Source: Gaeumannomyces sp. JS-464 (taxonomy: Eukaryota; Ascomycota; Sordariomycetes; Magnaporthales; Magnaporthaceae). Taken from it: 64,000 bases of DNA. Positions 34,437 through 46,213 of the stretch are shown one piece after another; within the stretch, counting starts at the first letter, position 1, and each line of letters begins with the position of its first letter. The stretch is taken from contig NGZR01000006.1 in NCBI GenBank assembly GCA_002197995.1, forward strand, positions 992,001-1,056,000, written 5' to 3'. Both the position numbers and the translations under genes were made by a program. The notes under the pieces are model-generated. The model did no database searches. It saw only the letters and a program-made list of their open reading frames with translations, and was not told the DNA's origin.

Positions 34437-36293
34437 ATGGCACAAGAGGCTCCCTTCACCTGGTGCCTGCCAGGCGGCAGGGGGTGTCTGACCTTGCAGT
34501 CGTCCTCCATGCCGACCCTCGAGGAGCTCCTGTCGCGCATCGACCGTGACCTGGTCATCGTCCAGCTGCAAATGGTGCTCTCGGCTATGGTCATCATCTA
34601 CATCGGCGCCCACGGCGCCCTGCGCCGGCCCCCGTCGGCCGCGCCCCGCGTGCCCAGGACCCGCGACGGCAAGGTCAAGACGCTGAACGCCGCCGCCGCC
34701 AGGAAGGAAGAGGAGTGCTTCGCCGAGGGCTTCCACCCGGCGGACGCCATCGTCTTCCCCATACTCGCCGCCGTCGCCCTGGTCGGGCTCTACTATCTGA
34801 TCCACTGGCTCGACGACCCGGACATCCTCAGCAAGATCATGCGCTACTACTTCTCCATCGCCTCGCTCGCCAGCTTGGGCAAGCTGATAGGCGACGCTCT
34901 GCACCTCGTCACAGGTTTTGTCTTCCCCAACATCTGGGCCGATAGGTTAGGACGCCTGTACCGGTTCGATCTCTTCCACAGGCAGCAGCTCCGCCGCGTC
35001 AGCGCCGATGCCTCAGGAGGGACTGGCGCCTGGGAGGTTGACGAGTCCAAGGACACGACTTTTCCTGGCCCTGGCCCGTTCCTCTTGATTCCGCTGCCCT
35101 TTTTCAAGCGCGCCATGTGGACCGCCCGCCTCGTCCTCAAGGAGAGCTGGACCGTCAAGTTGGGCCTGCACGGGGTCGGCCACGACGAGTTCCAGGTCAC
35201 CCTCAACGGCGTCGTGGGTTTATTTGGCGCCGCCATCGTCGCTGTCGCCTATCACATGACGGACTCGTCTTACCTTTCCAACCTCATGGCCGCCGGCATG
35301 TCGTACGGCGCCTTCATGCTTATGTCGCCCACCTCGTTCTTGATCGGGAGCATGGTGCTGGCGGGCTCTTTGTATACGACATCGTGATGGTCTTCTATAC
35401 GTGAGTGGTCACACACTCCATGCCCATGATGCTGTATCGTAAACTGACACTTTGTTCGCCGCATACAGTCCCTTCATGATCACGGTGGCGACCAAGATCG
35501 ATGCTCCTATCAAGATGACCTTTGAGAACCAGGCGCGGTCGAGCTTGCTGGGTCTGGGCGACATCGTGCTCCCTGGCATCTTCATCTGTCTCTGCCTACG
35601 CTTCGATCTGTGGCGACATTACCAGAAGCAGATCGCCTGTGTTCCAACCAAGCTCACAACAGAGTTTGAGGTCGCTCCGACAGACAAAGCCGCATCGGAG
35701 AATGCCCCTGAAACGCGCAAGCTCGTCGAGACCAAGGATCTCGAAGTCAAGGCAGAGTTCGTGGACCCTCAGGGCCGCTGGGGCGACTGGTTCTGGACTT
35801 TACCTCTGCGGGTGTCGCGCGGAGCCTCCACTCCTGGGCTGCGCGCTATGGCGTTCCCTAAAACGTACTTTTTTGCGTCCATGGTCGGGTACGCGGCCGG
35901 GATGGCGCTGACTGTCACGATGCTCCTCATCTTCCAGCACGGCCAGCCGGCCCTGCTGTATCTGGTCCCTGCGTCACGGGCGCTGCCTGGCTGACGGGCG
36001 CGGTCAGGGGCGAGTTACACGACATGTGGACCTACACTGAAGACGGCTCGCTGGACACGAAGGATGTCCTGGTCAATGTCGATGGATGTGGGGGCGTTGT
36101 CAAGGCGCCGCCAGCAGGCGAGTCTGGCGTCAAGGCGGACCAGGATAAGGTTCTGGGGCCGGAGGGGACCGGTAAGCCTGCAACCGACGAAAAGGATGAG
36201 GAGAAAAAGGCGCCCGCGCTGCGAAGCTACGATGTAGCCTGGTTCATCATTAGAGCCCCGGACATCGAAGATATTGACGAGGATAATATTTGA
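34437..36293 (+). CDS. signal peptide peptidase (intramembrane aspartyl protease)
   Basis: Presenilin-family ER protease of about 596 residues that cleaves leftover signal peptides within the membrane. In order: an N-terminal membrane segment (VLSAMVIIYIGAHGAL), several more spans (IVFPILAAVALVGLYYLIHW, GVVGLFGAAIVAVAYHMTDS), the first catalytic motif FVYDIVMVFYT (about 35370-35400), an intron 35401-35468, then PFMITVATKID, the second catalytic motif LLGLGDIVLPG (about 35547), and the QPALLY (PAL) motif near 35945. Two single-base deletions are needed. One, near 35368, falls just before FVYD; without it the ORF ends before the catalytic Asp. The other, near 35970, is followed by AAWLTGAVRGELHDMW. 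The cytosolic tail is acidic (DIEDIDEDNI). All catalytic residues are present once frames are joined. Confidence 0.92.
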
Positions 36294-37378
36294 TCAAATC
36301 ACTTGGGCGATGTTTTTCTTAGTTCTCGCACTTATTTTCGGTTGCTTGGGCGCGTCATGGCTTATCCCCCGGCCGAGACAGGCGCAACATAACACTATCA
36401 ATACAGTTTAAGCTTAATTCGACGGTGACCCCAAGGAGCACTTTCTCCGATTGTCTGGTTCTGTTACCCGTTTAACGGCTCGGGGAAGGCGGGAGACACA
36501 TGTTCGGGAAGAAGTCTAATGAACTTCACCCGACCCTAGCCTACATCCGACCAACCCCTTTCCCTACCTGTACTGGAGTCTTTCTGCTCCGCTGTCAACA
36601 CAAACTAGTGAGCCCTTCACCTTCGTCCTCGATAACACATCTGATATCACATTCCACTCTCTCCATCTACGTTCTCTCAATCAACTAATCAATATAAGCC
36701 AACCTTCCAAGACACTTCGGTCGCTCTCCGCCAGGTGCAAGATGGACTCAACGCTCTGCACAACGTCCCCATCTCTGAGCCGCTCGCTCCAGGATGCCTG
36801 CGCCAATTTACTCGAAAGGCTGTACCGGAGGCCCCACTGTGGAAAGCTGTGGTTCCTTCAAACGTTCCACGTCGGGAAACAGCCATCTTAGTCAACTGCC
36901 AACCTTCTGTCCAGAGGTCTTCACGATACCTTGGGCCGATAGTGAGCGCCACCAGAACTAGGCGCTGAAACCCCGGGTCTCTTGAACGGTGAGGAGGGGG
37001 ATTGCCAAACCTGTTTCCGCGCCGTTCCGGGAGATCAACGGGTTGCTCTATATAGGAGGGCTCCTCCCGGTTGGAAACTGCTCGGTGGTCTGGTTTCTTC
37101 TGATCCAGAACACATCACAAACAGAACTGCAACCATCCTGTACTATGTCTGTCGAGCAAGCAGTCGCTGAGCCACTCACTCTCTGAGCACAAGAGACGCG
37201 AGCAACTCTGCTCTACTCTACTCTGCTTTACCTGCACCCTCTGCTTTATGAACAACCAGAAAGCCATAACAAGCACAAGCTACTACTCTAAGCTTCGTTG
37301 CCCCTGACTGGCTCGTGTCTTGTGTCCTGGGCATTGTACCCGACCCATACACAATCACCGCACGCCCTCAAGAAGACA
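36294..37378. other. intergenic region upstream of the lysine-repeat gene
   Basis: No recognisable gene. A 77-codon plus ORF (36735-36968) has no resemblance I know. CTACTCTACTCT-type pyrimidine repeats near 37205-37235 and a C+T-rich leader precede the ATG at 37379, as in a fungal 5' UTR. Confidence 0.45.
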
Positions 37379-38339
37379 ATGTCTCCTTCTACCAGTGTCC
37401 CTTCTGTCCCCGCCGCCTCGTGCAGCAGGAAGAACAATAAGGCCAAGGCCGGAAAGAAGTCTAAGGCCGGCAAGAAGCCCAATGTTGGCAAGAAGCCGAA
37501 TGTTGGCAAGAAGCCCAAGGTTGGCAAAAAAGTCCAGCCTGCCGACCATCCCCAAGACCACCCCTGCCATGATCCAAAAGCAGATGAGCACCTGGGCGCC
37601 GGGCCGCACGCACGCCCCAGATCGCAGCCAGCTCCGTCAGGACATGCGCACATTCTACTGGGGCGAGGATGTCCACGAGCTGCTGATAGAGACCCTCATG
37701 AACGACACCCACCACGCCGGGCACGGCATCATCTCGCAGCGCTGGTGCGCCGAGCAGACGCTGGCCCACACCACCGACGCCATAGCAGAGAACCACACCT
37801 TCCGCACCGCAGACCTCATCGCGGAAGCCCGCAAGGCGCAGGAGAGTCTGCTGCTGTTCCCGGAGCCCAGCGCCGTCATCGACGCGGCCGACTCCGAGGA
37901 CGAGGACGCCCTCGAGGACGCCGAGCACCAGGCGCGCAGGAAGCGGCGCCACAAGGCCGGCGACCACCGCGACTGCAACCCGACCATCGACACCGACGAT
38001 GACGACTTCTGCGACGACCCGGAGATGGTTGACCCCAACGACGGCGAGGAGTTGGCCAGGATCCAGGCCCATCTCGAGCGGCAGTACGCCCAGTACCAGA
38101 GCGACATGGCCAGGCGCTGCGCCGAGTACGAGAGGGAGCAGGCCCGGCACGCCGCCGCGGCCGATGCGGCGTGGGCCAGGGACGCCGAGGAGGAGCGGGC
38201 CGCGAGGGAGGCCGAGGAGCACCTGCTGCTCCAAGCCCCGCTCTCCGAGGACGACGAGCGCCTGCGCTGGCGCCAGGAGTGCGCGCGCCGCAAGGCCAAG
38301 TTCCTCGACCGGCGGCGCAGCGGGCAGACCAGGGCTTGA
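37379..38339 (+). CDS. lineage-specific charged protein with lysine-rich tandem repeat
   Basis: Not recognised; about 320 residues. The start is MSPSTSVPSVPAASCSRKNN, preceded by a C+T-rich leader. Residues about 22-50 consist of a repeated six-residue unit (GKKPNV, GKKPKV) encoded by an 18-bp tandem DNA repeat (about 37450-37530). At an A6 run near 37528 the frame must change by net +1 (or -2) to continue SSLPTIPKTTPAMIQKQMST and LRQDMRTFYWGEDVHELLIE. The second half is highly charged: DAADSEDEDALEDAEHQ, an acidic TDDDDFCDDPEMVDPNDG, then a long Ala/Glu/Arg helix that may form a coiled coil and a basic end (RRKAKFLDRRRSGQTRA). Strong basic and acidic blocks suggest a nuclear protein. The second half is a single uninterrupted frame with coding-like residue use. 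Confidence 0.6.
37448..37530 (+). repeat. 18-bp tandem repeat encoding GKKPNV units
   Basis: The unit GGCAAGAAGCCCAATGTT recurs with small changes about three to four times inside the coding sequence; seen directly. It would allow length variation of the lysine-rich segment. Confidence 0.8.
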
Positions 38340-41300
38340 AGAGAGCAACGGCAAGAGACCCCCCTGGGTGTTGACCAGTACCGCAGAAAGCGGGTGACGG
38401 TGTCTTCGGCAAGCCCTGTCTTGAGCGCACAGCACTTCCTCCAAGCTCGAAGCCAACAGCAAGTAGAAGACATTCGCCACACAACCCAGCAAGACCTCTA
38501 TCTTTCTCAACACCTGGCGGCACTCCATCAGCCTCACTATATTACCTTGGCGCTGGCCAGCACTGATCATTTCCTCCTGGATGCCTCCAAGCCACTCTTC
38601 TCAGCAACCGTCAACAGCCTGTCCGATGCCTTTACGAGGGAACACAGCAAACCTGGAGGCCCACTAGAGCTGTCTATGCATCCCTGTCTTACTACTTTCA
38701 ACTTCGTTTACGCCGGGAAGGACGCCTTTCGTCTGGAATAACTGAGATTTTCTTCTTTTCTTTGTCAACCTGTCTTCCACGATACCCCTGCGCGAACACA
38801 TTTGTTCCACGCTTTTGATTCCCCGTCTGCACATGTGTTGCAAGTCTTGTTCCTCCTCTATACTTTGTTTCCTCTGATACTATACCCTAGCGATATTTTC
38901 TTTTCCTTTGAGAGTATTGCGGGTTGAGGATAGCGGAATGACACGGCAGAGACCTACACCATTTCACACACATTCTTCGATACCCAAACAGCGTTTTCGT
39001 TTATATATTTCTCAGTCCTTTCCTTTCGCTCTTCGCCTATGCCTACATTCAGCTGCTTTCAATTGTATCATGATGTACCATCCCGGCAGCAGGGTCATTG
39101 TGATAACGGAATACCATTCTGGACGACGACTTAGCTTATATACACATACTTGGCCACGACCAGCGCGGCCGGGGACAGTCACCATACACGTGTACTGTTC
39201 TTTGTATAAATGTCTACATCTGGCTTGCTCTACAAATGCCTACCTATCTACATCTGACTTACCCGATTATAAATAACTATCCCTTCATAATGATAACCCG
39301 CCACTTGTTTTAGTGCAGCGTGCAACCGACTCCCCTCTACTCCGCGCTCTTTGCTTGGGCCCTCGGCCGGGACCTGCCCGCATGACCCGACCACTGAGTT
39401 CTGGACTCAGGCAACCAGCGAGGTGATATAGGGAGGGTCTCGGGATGGGCGGTGACGTGCGAAGCGACAAGGCGAGCCGGTGTCGGGGAGCGGGCTCCCT
39501 TCCAGCAGCCGGGGACGAAGTTCTGCCGCCAGTGCCCTTTTGTGTCGAGACAGCTCCGCGACGGCCAGCTGACGGCTGGAAGCGACACGAAAGGGCACAA
39601 CGCCAAGCCTGGCCGAGGCGGTTTCGCGCAAGAGGGATGGTCAAACGGGGTCTTCGGAACCCCGTTGACAAAAAAGCGCAGCAAAAGAAACTCAGATCAG
39701 GTCCTCAACCCCGAAGAGGCGTCAAAACGTGATCGCCGCTGTTGTGAGAGCAGACTCTGCGCATAACGTCTGCCGCTCTCGGCCCGCCTCCCCAGATACT
39801 CGGCAGCGCGCGCTCACCCACCCGTGTGCTTGTCACGCCCTGTGCCATCTACGCCGCGGGCAGCTCCTGCTGTCGTTTTGATGCGGTCACGCTCCCGCTG
39901 AACCCGGATGCGCCAATAAATCATAATTCCCTTCACGCCTGGTACAAAATAAGCACGTACAGGTATCATCGCCCAGGGGAAGCGATGGCCCCCGATTCCA
40001 GAAAGTTTACGGTCCCTCCTTCGTCCTCCGCGTTATTACCAAGCAACCCAGGGAGGAGTCTCACATGCTGGGCCAACGGCAGCCAAGGCATAAAACGCCC
40101 AGCGGGTTGGAAAGCTTACTGAGTACAGTCAGCTGGTGGCTGTCAGGGCAGGATCTGTCGTCCAGCCCTCGGCAAGCTTCCGGCAACCATGGATGGTTTT
40201 GCCTCGAGGAACGCCGTTGGGTGAACACGGTCAGTGTCTTCCGCCCCACGTCAATGAGTAAGGGCCCGTATGCCTAACGCTCTTTACGGCTAGGTCTCTC
40301 TCTGTTCACTTTGCCGGCTTCTTGGCTGACTAGTAGAGAAGCAAGATTATGTTGAGGGAGGATTATACCTCTCAGGGATCGTAAACGTTATTTTCTGCAG
40401 TGTATTCCACGCAGCCGAGCCAACGTTCATGATCCCTAAGAGGCCTAGTCTAATCGTTTGCCGTTGGCCATGTAATCTGCGAGAAAAGGGCATCCCTGGC
40501 CCAAGAGGGTTTGGCGATCCATGGATGCCGTTCCAACAAAGCGACCAGACGAGAGGGAATGGTTTGGTCAAAGGATGAGGTCAAACTCGGCTGAGCAGGC
40601 CAAAGATAAGCTCGAGGGCCCCTCCTGCCTGACAGTCACCAAGAAGCCAAAAGATGGAACGAATGCGTTAATGCTACTACCTATGCCACAAGGGGCGCGG
40701 ACGAAGAAGATGCTTGCCAAGCCGCGCTCCAAACGCACAGCCCAACCAGCACGGGATGAAGGACCCTTAACTGCCCAGTGCTATATGGAGGGCAGATAAA
40801 ATAGAATAAAACAAACATAGCCAGTAGAAAAAAGCATGGCGCCTTCTTCCAACCCCGTGACGCAATGGCAGCCTAGCGGGAGGCAGGTAAAGGGTCCCAG
40901 TCCCCTTTTTTCCCCACCACCCGCGCCGCTCACGAGGACCCCTCTTTTCGAGCTCCATGCCGTCTTCTGCTCTGCTCGTCTCGCTCCAAGCGTCAAAAAT
41001 GGATCCTGTCAGCCCAGCCGCCCGCCCGCCCGCTTTCCGCTCCGCCCCTCGCCCCCGCCTCCAAGGAAACCATGGGACCTACCTAGACACGGGGAGGGTT
41101 ACGGTACTGTGTGGAACTGCCCACATATCGGAGGCCGGCGGGCTCCCTTCCTCCCCGCCCGGAGGCCGTTCCGGAGGGGACTCTCTCGGGGCGGGAATTC
41201 CTGCCTCGAATTGACTGCCTTGGCCAAGACCGGCCGCCTAGCCAAGACGAGCGGCAAGGTTGGAACGAAGAGAGAGGGAGCACTGTGTGAAGCGTGCGTC

Positions 41301-43150
41301 TGTCGTCAAATATTCCTTGAATACGAGGGGTCTGTCGCTCCAAAAGGGAGTATGTAACTGAATACAGAAAAGGTAAACCGGAGTAACTTTGACGCGCCGC
41401 CAAACCGTGTCCCCGTGTTGATTCGCGAGAGAGAGAGAGGGCATCTCACCCCCATCAACGCAGACCGAGTCCCAGGTACCCGCCTACCATCTCCCCTGCT
41501 GATCGGCACGCGACACACACACGGACAGCGAAAAAACGGTCGCGGTGCGGCCTAGAACGCCGACGCCCAACCTCCTCCTCCTCGCTAGCCGGCGCGGCGT
41601 CTGATCACCATTCCTCACCCCATCCATCGGGCTGCCGTCAGCCCACACCCACCCACTCCACCCAGCCTTCCCCTACGGGAGATTCCCCCAGCTCGCCAGC
41701 GGCTAGCGCGCGGGACAAGCCGCGAATCAGCGTGGGTGATGAAAAAAAAAAGAGAGAGAGAGCAGGAATTTTGTCACACCAACTTTTTCCCCTTTGCTTT
41801 TTTTTTTCTTCTTCTGCATCACGAGGGTGATATCAAAAACTGCGCCGCTCTTATACCTAACATTGTTATATGTACAACAACGCCAAGTCGTCATGTATCC
41901 CTCTTGTGTGTGTGTCCTTTCCGTACCATCATCCCCCCGCAAGCCCGTCCGACTCTACTACCCGTCCGTCCCACGGATGATGGTCCCTGTGCCCCCTCGT
42001 ACAGTCTCGGGGAGTTCAAGGGTCGAGGAGGGGGGTAAAAGAGACATCCGCGGGCGGTTCCTGAGGCTAGCGGGAAAGGCGGGCAAATTGGGTTGGTCAC
42101 TCCCTATCACCAGTTTGGCCCGTATGACACACCAACACGCGCAACCACACACCCACACACACCACTTCTCTATCGGACGGCCCATTGAAGCAGGTTTCTT
42201 CTTCCCCCATTCTTATACCAGCAACGAATAAAAAGAACTTGTCCATGTTCCCTTTATCTCAGCTTTCTTTTGACGATTTAATCTTCGTAACACTGTCCCG
42301 TAGGCAAATGGAGGAACAAGTCAGGAGGGCAAGAAAAGCATATCAAAACAACCTTTTCCAGTCCCCCTCCGATAAGACGGAAACGGAAACGGAAAGACAA
42401 AAAAAAAAAAAGCAGCTTATCTCCTTGTAGCCAAGTATAGTAGCATTGATAACCCAAGAAAAAGAACGCGCCCGAGGTAAAGCAAACGGATTTAATACGA
42501 GGGAACGACAGTGGGCAGAATGGGTTTAAGAGATAGGTAAATAACAGACAAAAGACAGAGGGGGGAAAAACAACCTCAAGCAACACCATGCTTCCCGAGG
42601 TAGCTAATATGACATGTTGTGTCCCAGAAACACCTAACAAAGAATTGTGGGATACCGAGCTTGGTTGGCATTGGTCGTGACAGAAGGAGCCAGGCTGGGT
42701 GCGTGACTCCGCAGAGAGAGCCATGGGGGCCTCTCATGCGAGTCTCACCAACCAGACCTGCCTCCCGCGTTGCTGCCCCAAGCACGAGGAGGATGAAGAA
42801 GGGCATCATCGTCCGTCAGTCCCTAACCAGTCGCCTGCATATCGTGCAATCCCTCCAGAACAGTATAACAAACCAAAAAAGGAAAAAGAAAATTAGGAAA
42901 AGAAAAGAACAAGAGACCATGAAAAACCCCGCTGCTGTGCGAACCCTGGTCCGGCTGATAAGTAAAACCCTCCCGTTGCGCATCATGCTTAGAAGCCAAA
43001 ACCCAACCATGCGAGAACTCCCAAAGATGAAAGTAGAGGCCTTGCCGGATAAGGTCCCCTGTCAATCTCTTATCTTTTCTCTCACGCTCTCCCACTTTTT
43101 TTTTCTTCTTTTTCTCTCTTGTTTTCCTTCCTTGGTTTGTCGTTGTCATC

Positions 43151-43176
43151 AAAAAAAAAAAAAAAAAAAAAAAAAA
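43151..43176. repeat. poly-A run of about 26
   Basis: Uninterrupted A homopolymer, noncoding; seen directly. Its exact length is the kind of feature assemblies get wrong. Confidence 0.9.
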
Positions 43177-44149
43177 GTAGATGCTGTCAGGGGTGGGCAG
43201 GCGCAGTCGTGTTCTTTGCGCAAGGCTCCAGTCCTGCCTTCTCGAGGTTCTGTTTTGTGTCCGTTTTCCCTTCCGTTCCGGCGATGATGGTGATGATGGT
43301 TATGCTGGTCCGAGCGTGCAAAAAGCAAAGAAATCCCATGTCTTCAACTTGACGACAGCCCATTCCCTCTCCTCGCTTTTTGGCTACCCACGTTTCCTGA
43401 TTCGAGGTGTTTTGGCTCAGGGCAGGGTCGCACGTTGACCGAGGAGGCGTCGGTGGTACCGAACTCCCACCGATATCGTAGGGGTGGGCGCGTACCCCCA
43501 ACGGATCAGTCGCCACGTAACTCCGGCGACCCGGATGCCTGGTTGGGGATACGAAAGCGCCTGGCCGGCCGAAGATCCGTGTTTGCGTGCGTTACCGAGA
43601 CACGTGTTGGCCGTGAGTTTGTGCGACGCCCCAGAGGAGCACGTAAAGGCTGTCCCCCTCAAAGACCCAAGAGATGTGCGCCATGCCAGTGACACCATGG
43701 AATTGTTGTGCTTGTCGAAATGAACAAAACGCCTGTCAATGGGGAGCACGCAAAATATCAAAGGGCCGGTAGAAATGATGATGATAGGCGTGATGAAAAA
43801 AAAAACAAAATGATAAACCAGGGGAGACCAAAATCCACCCTTGACCCTGCCGGAACTCCATCCCGAAAACGAAACATCGCCAATGGGGGAATCTGTTATG
43901 AGCCGTATCGTGCTTCGCCGTTGCTGCAAGGTGTGAACCAGAAAATGGTGAAAAACAAGACCCTAAAAATGGAAAGGAAAACACAATTGGCAAACAGAAT
44001 GAATGAAACCCTGACCAGCTGGTGTGGAGGGCAGGTGGCTGCGGGTGCCATGCAATGCCGAATGGATGTAAGAACACTAAGCCGGGCGCATGAGCAACGG
44101 CGAGGATGCCAGGATGATCGGCCCTTGTTCGCCGGGCAAGGGTTAGACC

Positions 44150-44173
44150 AAAAAAAAAAAAAAAAAAAAAAAA
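44150..44173. repeat. poly-A run of about 24
   Basis: Uninterrupted A homopolymer, noncoding, about 195 bases past the stop codon of the minus-strand Whi3-like gene, so transcripts would carry poly-U in the 3' UTR. Seen directly. Confidence 0.9.
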
Positions 44174-44366
44174 CAGACAGGAGGGAAGATGCGACCCGAA
44201 CTCGCCATCGACCGAATCGAATATAGCGTGACGCGTGAGTGAGCGTCCCGCATGTGGCGACAAAGACGACGGCACTGGGTGAAAATACGAAGTGGTGGCG
44301 ATCAGTAACCAACAAGTCGACACTGCCGCCGAAGCAGCGCTCGACTCCACAAGAGTAAGCGGCACG

Positions 44367-46213
44367 TTATCGTCCCATCATGAAGGAGGGGAAGCCGTTT
44401 CCGCCACCGTTGGCGGCCACCGGGGCCGGCCCACCGGCAGTCATGGTGCTGCCGTACATGGGGGTGTTCCACGGGTTTGTGGGCGGCGCGAACGCCGAGC
44501 CGGTCCCGTTGCTCGTCGCCGACGTCGAGGGCGCGTAGGCTGAACGATGGTTGCTCATGCCGCCCAGTCCCGGGGGTGCCGAGAGTCCCGGTGGGGGCCC
44601 GCTGAAGCCGCCGCCAGGACCAGCCATGATGCCGTTCATGGAAGACATTTGGCTCGCGCCGTTGGTGCCCTGGGTCGGGTTCTGACCCGAGCGCACGCCA
44701 AGAGGGTTCTTGGAGAAGCTAAGACGAATTCCGCCCTTGACGCTGTTGTGCAGCATGTGGCCGTACAGGTCGTGCAGCGCCTTGGTCGCAAAGGCAGCGT
44801 CCTCAAACTCGACAAAAAGCACATGGGTCCGTTCTGCTTGGTGCGGAAGCACAGGCGCTTGTATCCCCTCTGCTTGGAGAAGGTTGCTTTGAGCTCCTCC
44901 TCGGACGTGTCGATGGGGAGGTTCCCGACGTAGAGCGTGTTGCAAGGTGGGTTCTGATCCGCCGGGTTGACGGGCGGGAAGTTGGGGCGCGGAAATCCCG
45001 GATGCGCCGACATGTATCCAGGGTGCGGTGCCGTGCCCGTCATAGGAGACATGGCGCTGCTCGCTGCCGGATGCGCCGACATTGGCCCCATGGGCGAGGG
45101 CCCGTACGGCACCATGGAGTGGCCGTTGGTGTTGAGCGACAGTCCAGCCATGCGCGAGATGGGCGGGATCTGAGCCTGGGTGGCACGGCGCGACTGGGAA
45201 CCCATGGCGCCGTTCTCGGCATAGGCGACGGGGTCCTTGAGCAGCTCGCCCGTCTCGTCGTCGTCGGCGGCGTCTTTGATCAGGGTCTTGCCAGAAACAC
45301 GAGAACGGTCGGTCAGGTGGTTGCCGATCGGCGACTGCGGCGAGAATATGCTCTGGTAGTGGCTGCTGGTCTCGGACGCGGACAGATCGCTTGCGTACGA
45401 CGCATTCATGGGCGGGGACATGGCCTCGATGGACGAAAAGCCGCCGCCGTTGAAGCGCGACGGCTGGCGCGACGAGGTGGCCGACGAAGTGGTCGACGAG
45501 GCTGTGGACGCGGGCGCGGCGGCCTCTGCGCCGGTCGCGTACCTCCTGCCGTTGGCTTGCGGTGGGCTGCCGCCGACAATCTCGACGATCATCTCGGCGT
45601 CGTTGGAAATGTTGGGCTTGCCGTCCAGCATCTTCTTGGCCTCCTGCGCGCCAGCAAAGGACTTGAACTTGACGACGGCGCATCGGAACCCGGCGTCCTC
45701 GGACTGCTCGGCGGGCAGGACCTGGACGTCGACGAGGTCCTTGGAGAAGACGAGCATCAGGCGCATCGACTCCTCCGAGGTGTTGAGCGGGAGCCGCCTG
45801 ATGAGGAGCGAGGTGGTGGTCATGGGGGCGGCGAGGCCGAAGGGCGCGCCGACGGCGAGCGACGGATCGCGATCGAAGGGGTTGTGGATCGGGGTGGTGG
45901 CGGACAGGGGCGCGAAGGCGGATTGGGTCGTCACGCTCGGCCTGAAGGAGGGCGGCTGCTGGAGGAAGGGCGAGGCGGCCATTGCATTCTTTGGCGCGCC
46001 GGCGGTCGTGGGAGGGCTTGCGCGCAAAGGCTTGGTGCCGGGCGGATATGCGAGCGATGATGGTGTCACTGTTGCTGGTGCTGGTGCTGCTGCTGCTGCC
46101 GGCGCGGACGACGAGGGCGGCGGTGGTGCAGGGCCGGGGGAGACGGCGGCCGAAGACGCGCTCGTGGCAGTCCTGAGATCTGGGGTCATGCCCGGTGCTG
46201 GTTTGCAGTGCAT
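44367..46213 (-). CDS. whi3: Whi3-like RNA-binding protein with two RRM domains
   Basis: RNA-binding regulator of the Whi3 family (about 615 residues), which in yeast and Ashbya binds cyclin mRNA and forms condensates; cytoplasmic. The start MHCKPAPGMTPDLR at 46213 is chosen; MTPDLRTATS at 46189 is also possible. The N-terminus is Pro/Ala/Ser-rich low complexity. An RRM-like domain follows (SLLIRRLPLNTSEESMRLML to NDAEMIVEIV). After a long disordered linker comes the highly conserved C-terminal RRM: CNTLYVGNLPIDTSEEELK, GYKRLCFRTKQNGPMCF, VEFEDAAFATKALHDLYG and GGIRLSFSKNPLGVR, the Whi3 hallmark. Within the RRM the frame breaks at a T5 run near 44818 (a net -1 or +2 change). No long poly-Q tract is present, unlike Ashbya. 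The end is Gly/Pro/Met-rich (GGGNGFPSFMMGR). Confidence 0.93.

Larger units (their letters stand above)
38340..44366. other. 6 kb without recognisable gene
   Basis: A 115-codon ORF (38394-38741) begins 55 bases after the repeat-protein stop and ORF 40521-40799 (92 codons) is balanced in composition, but neither resembles a family I know. From 41.7 kb on the DNA has purine-rich tracts and two long poly-A runs (43151-43176 and 44150-44173). The part nearest 44.3 kb is probably the 3' UTR of the Whi3-like gene. Confidence 0.45.

Noticed and set aside
37461..38570. 369-codon minus-strand ORF opposite the lysine-repeat gene
   Set aside because: Leu/Val/Gly-rich antisense shadow of a highly biased coding sequence; no motifs.
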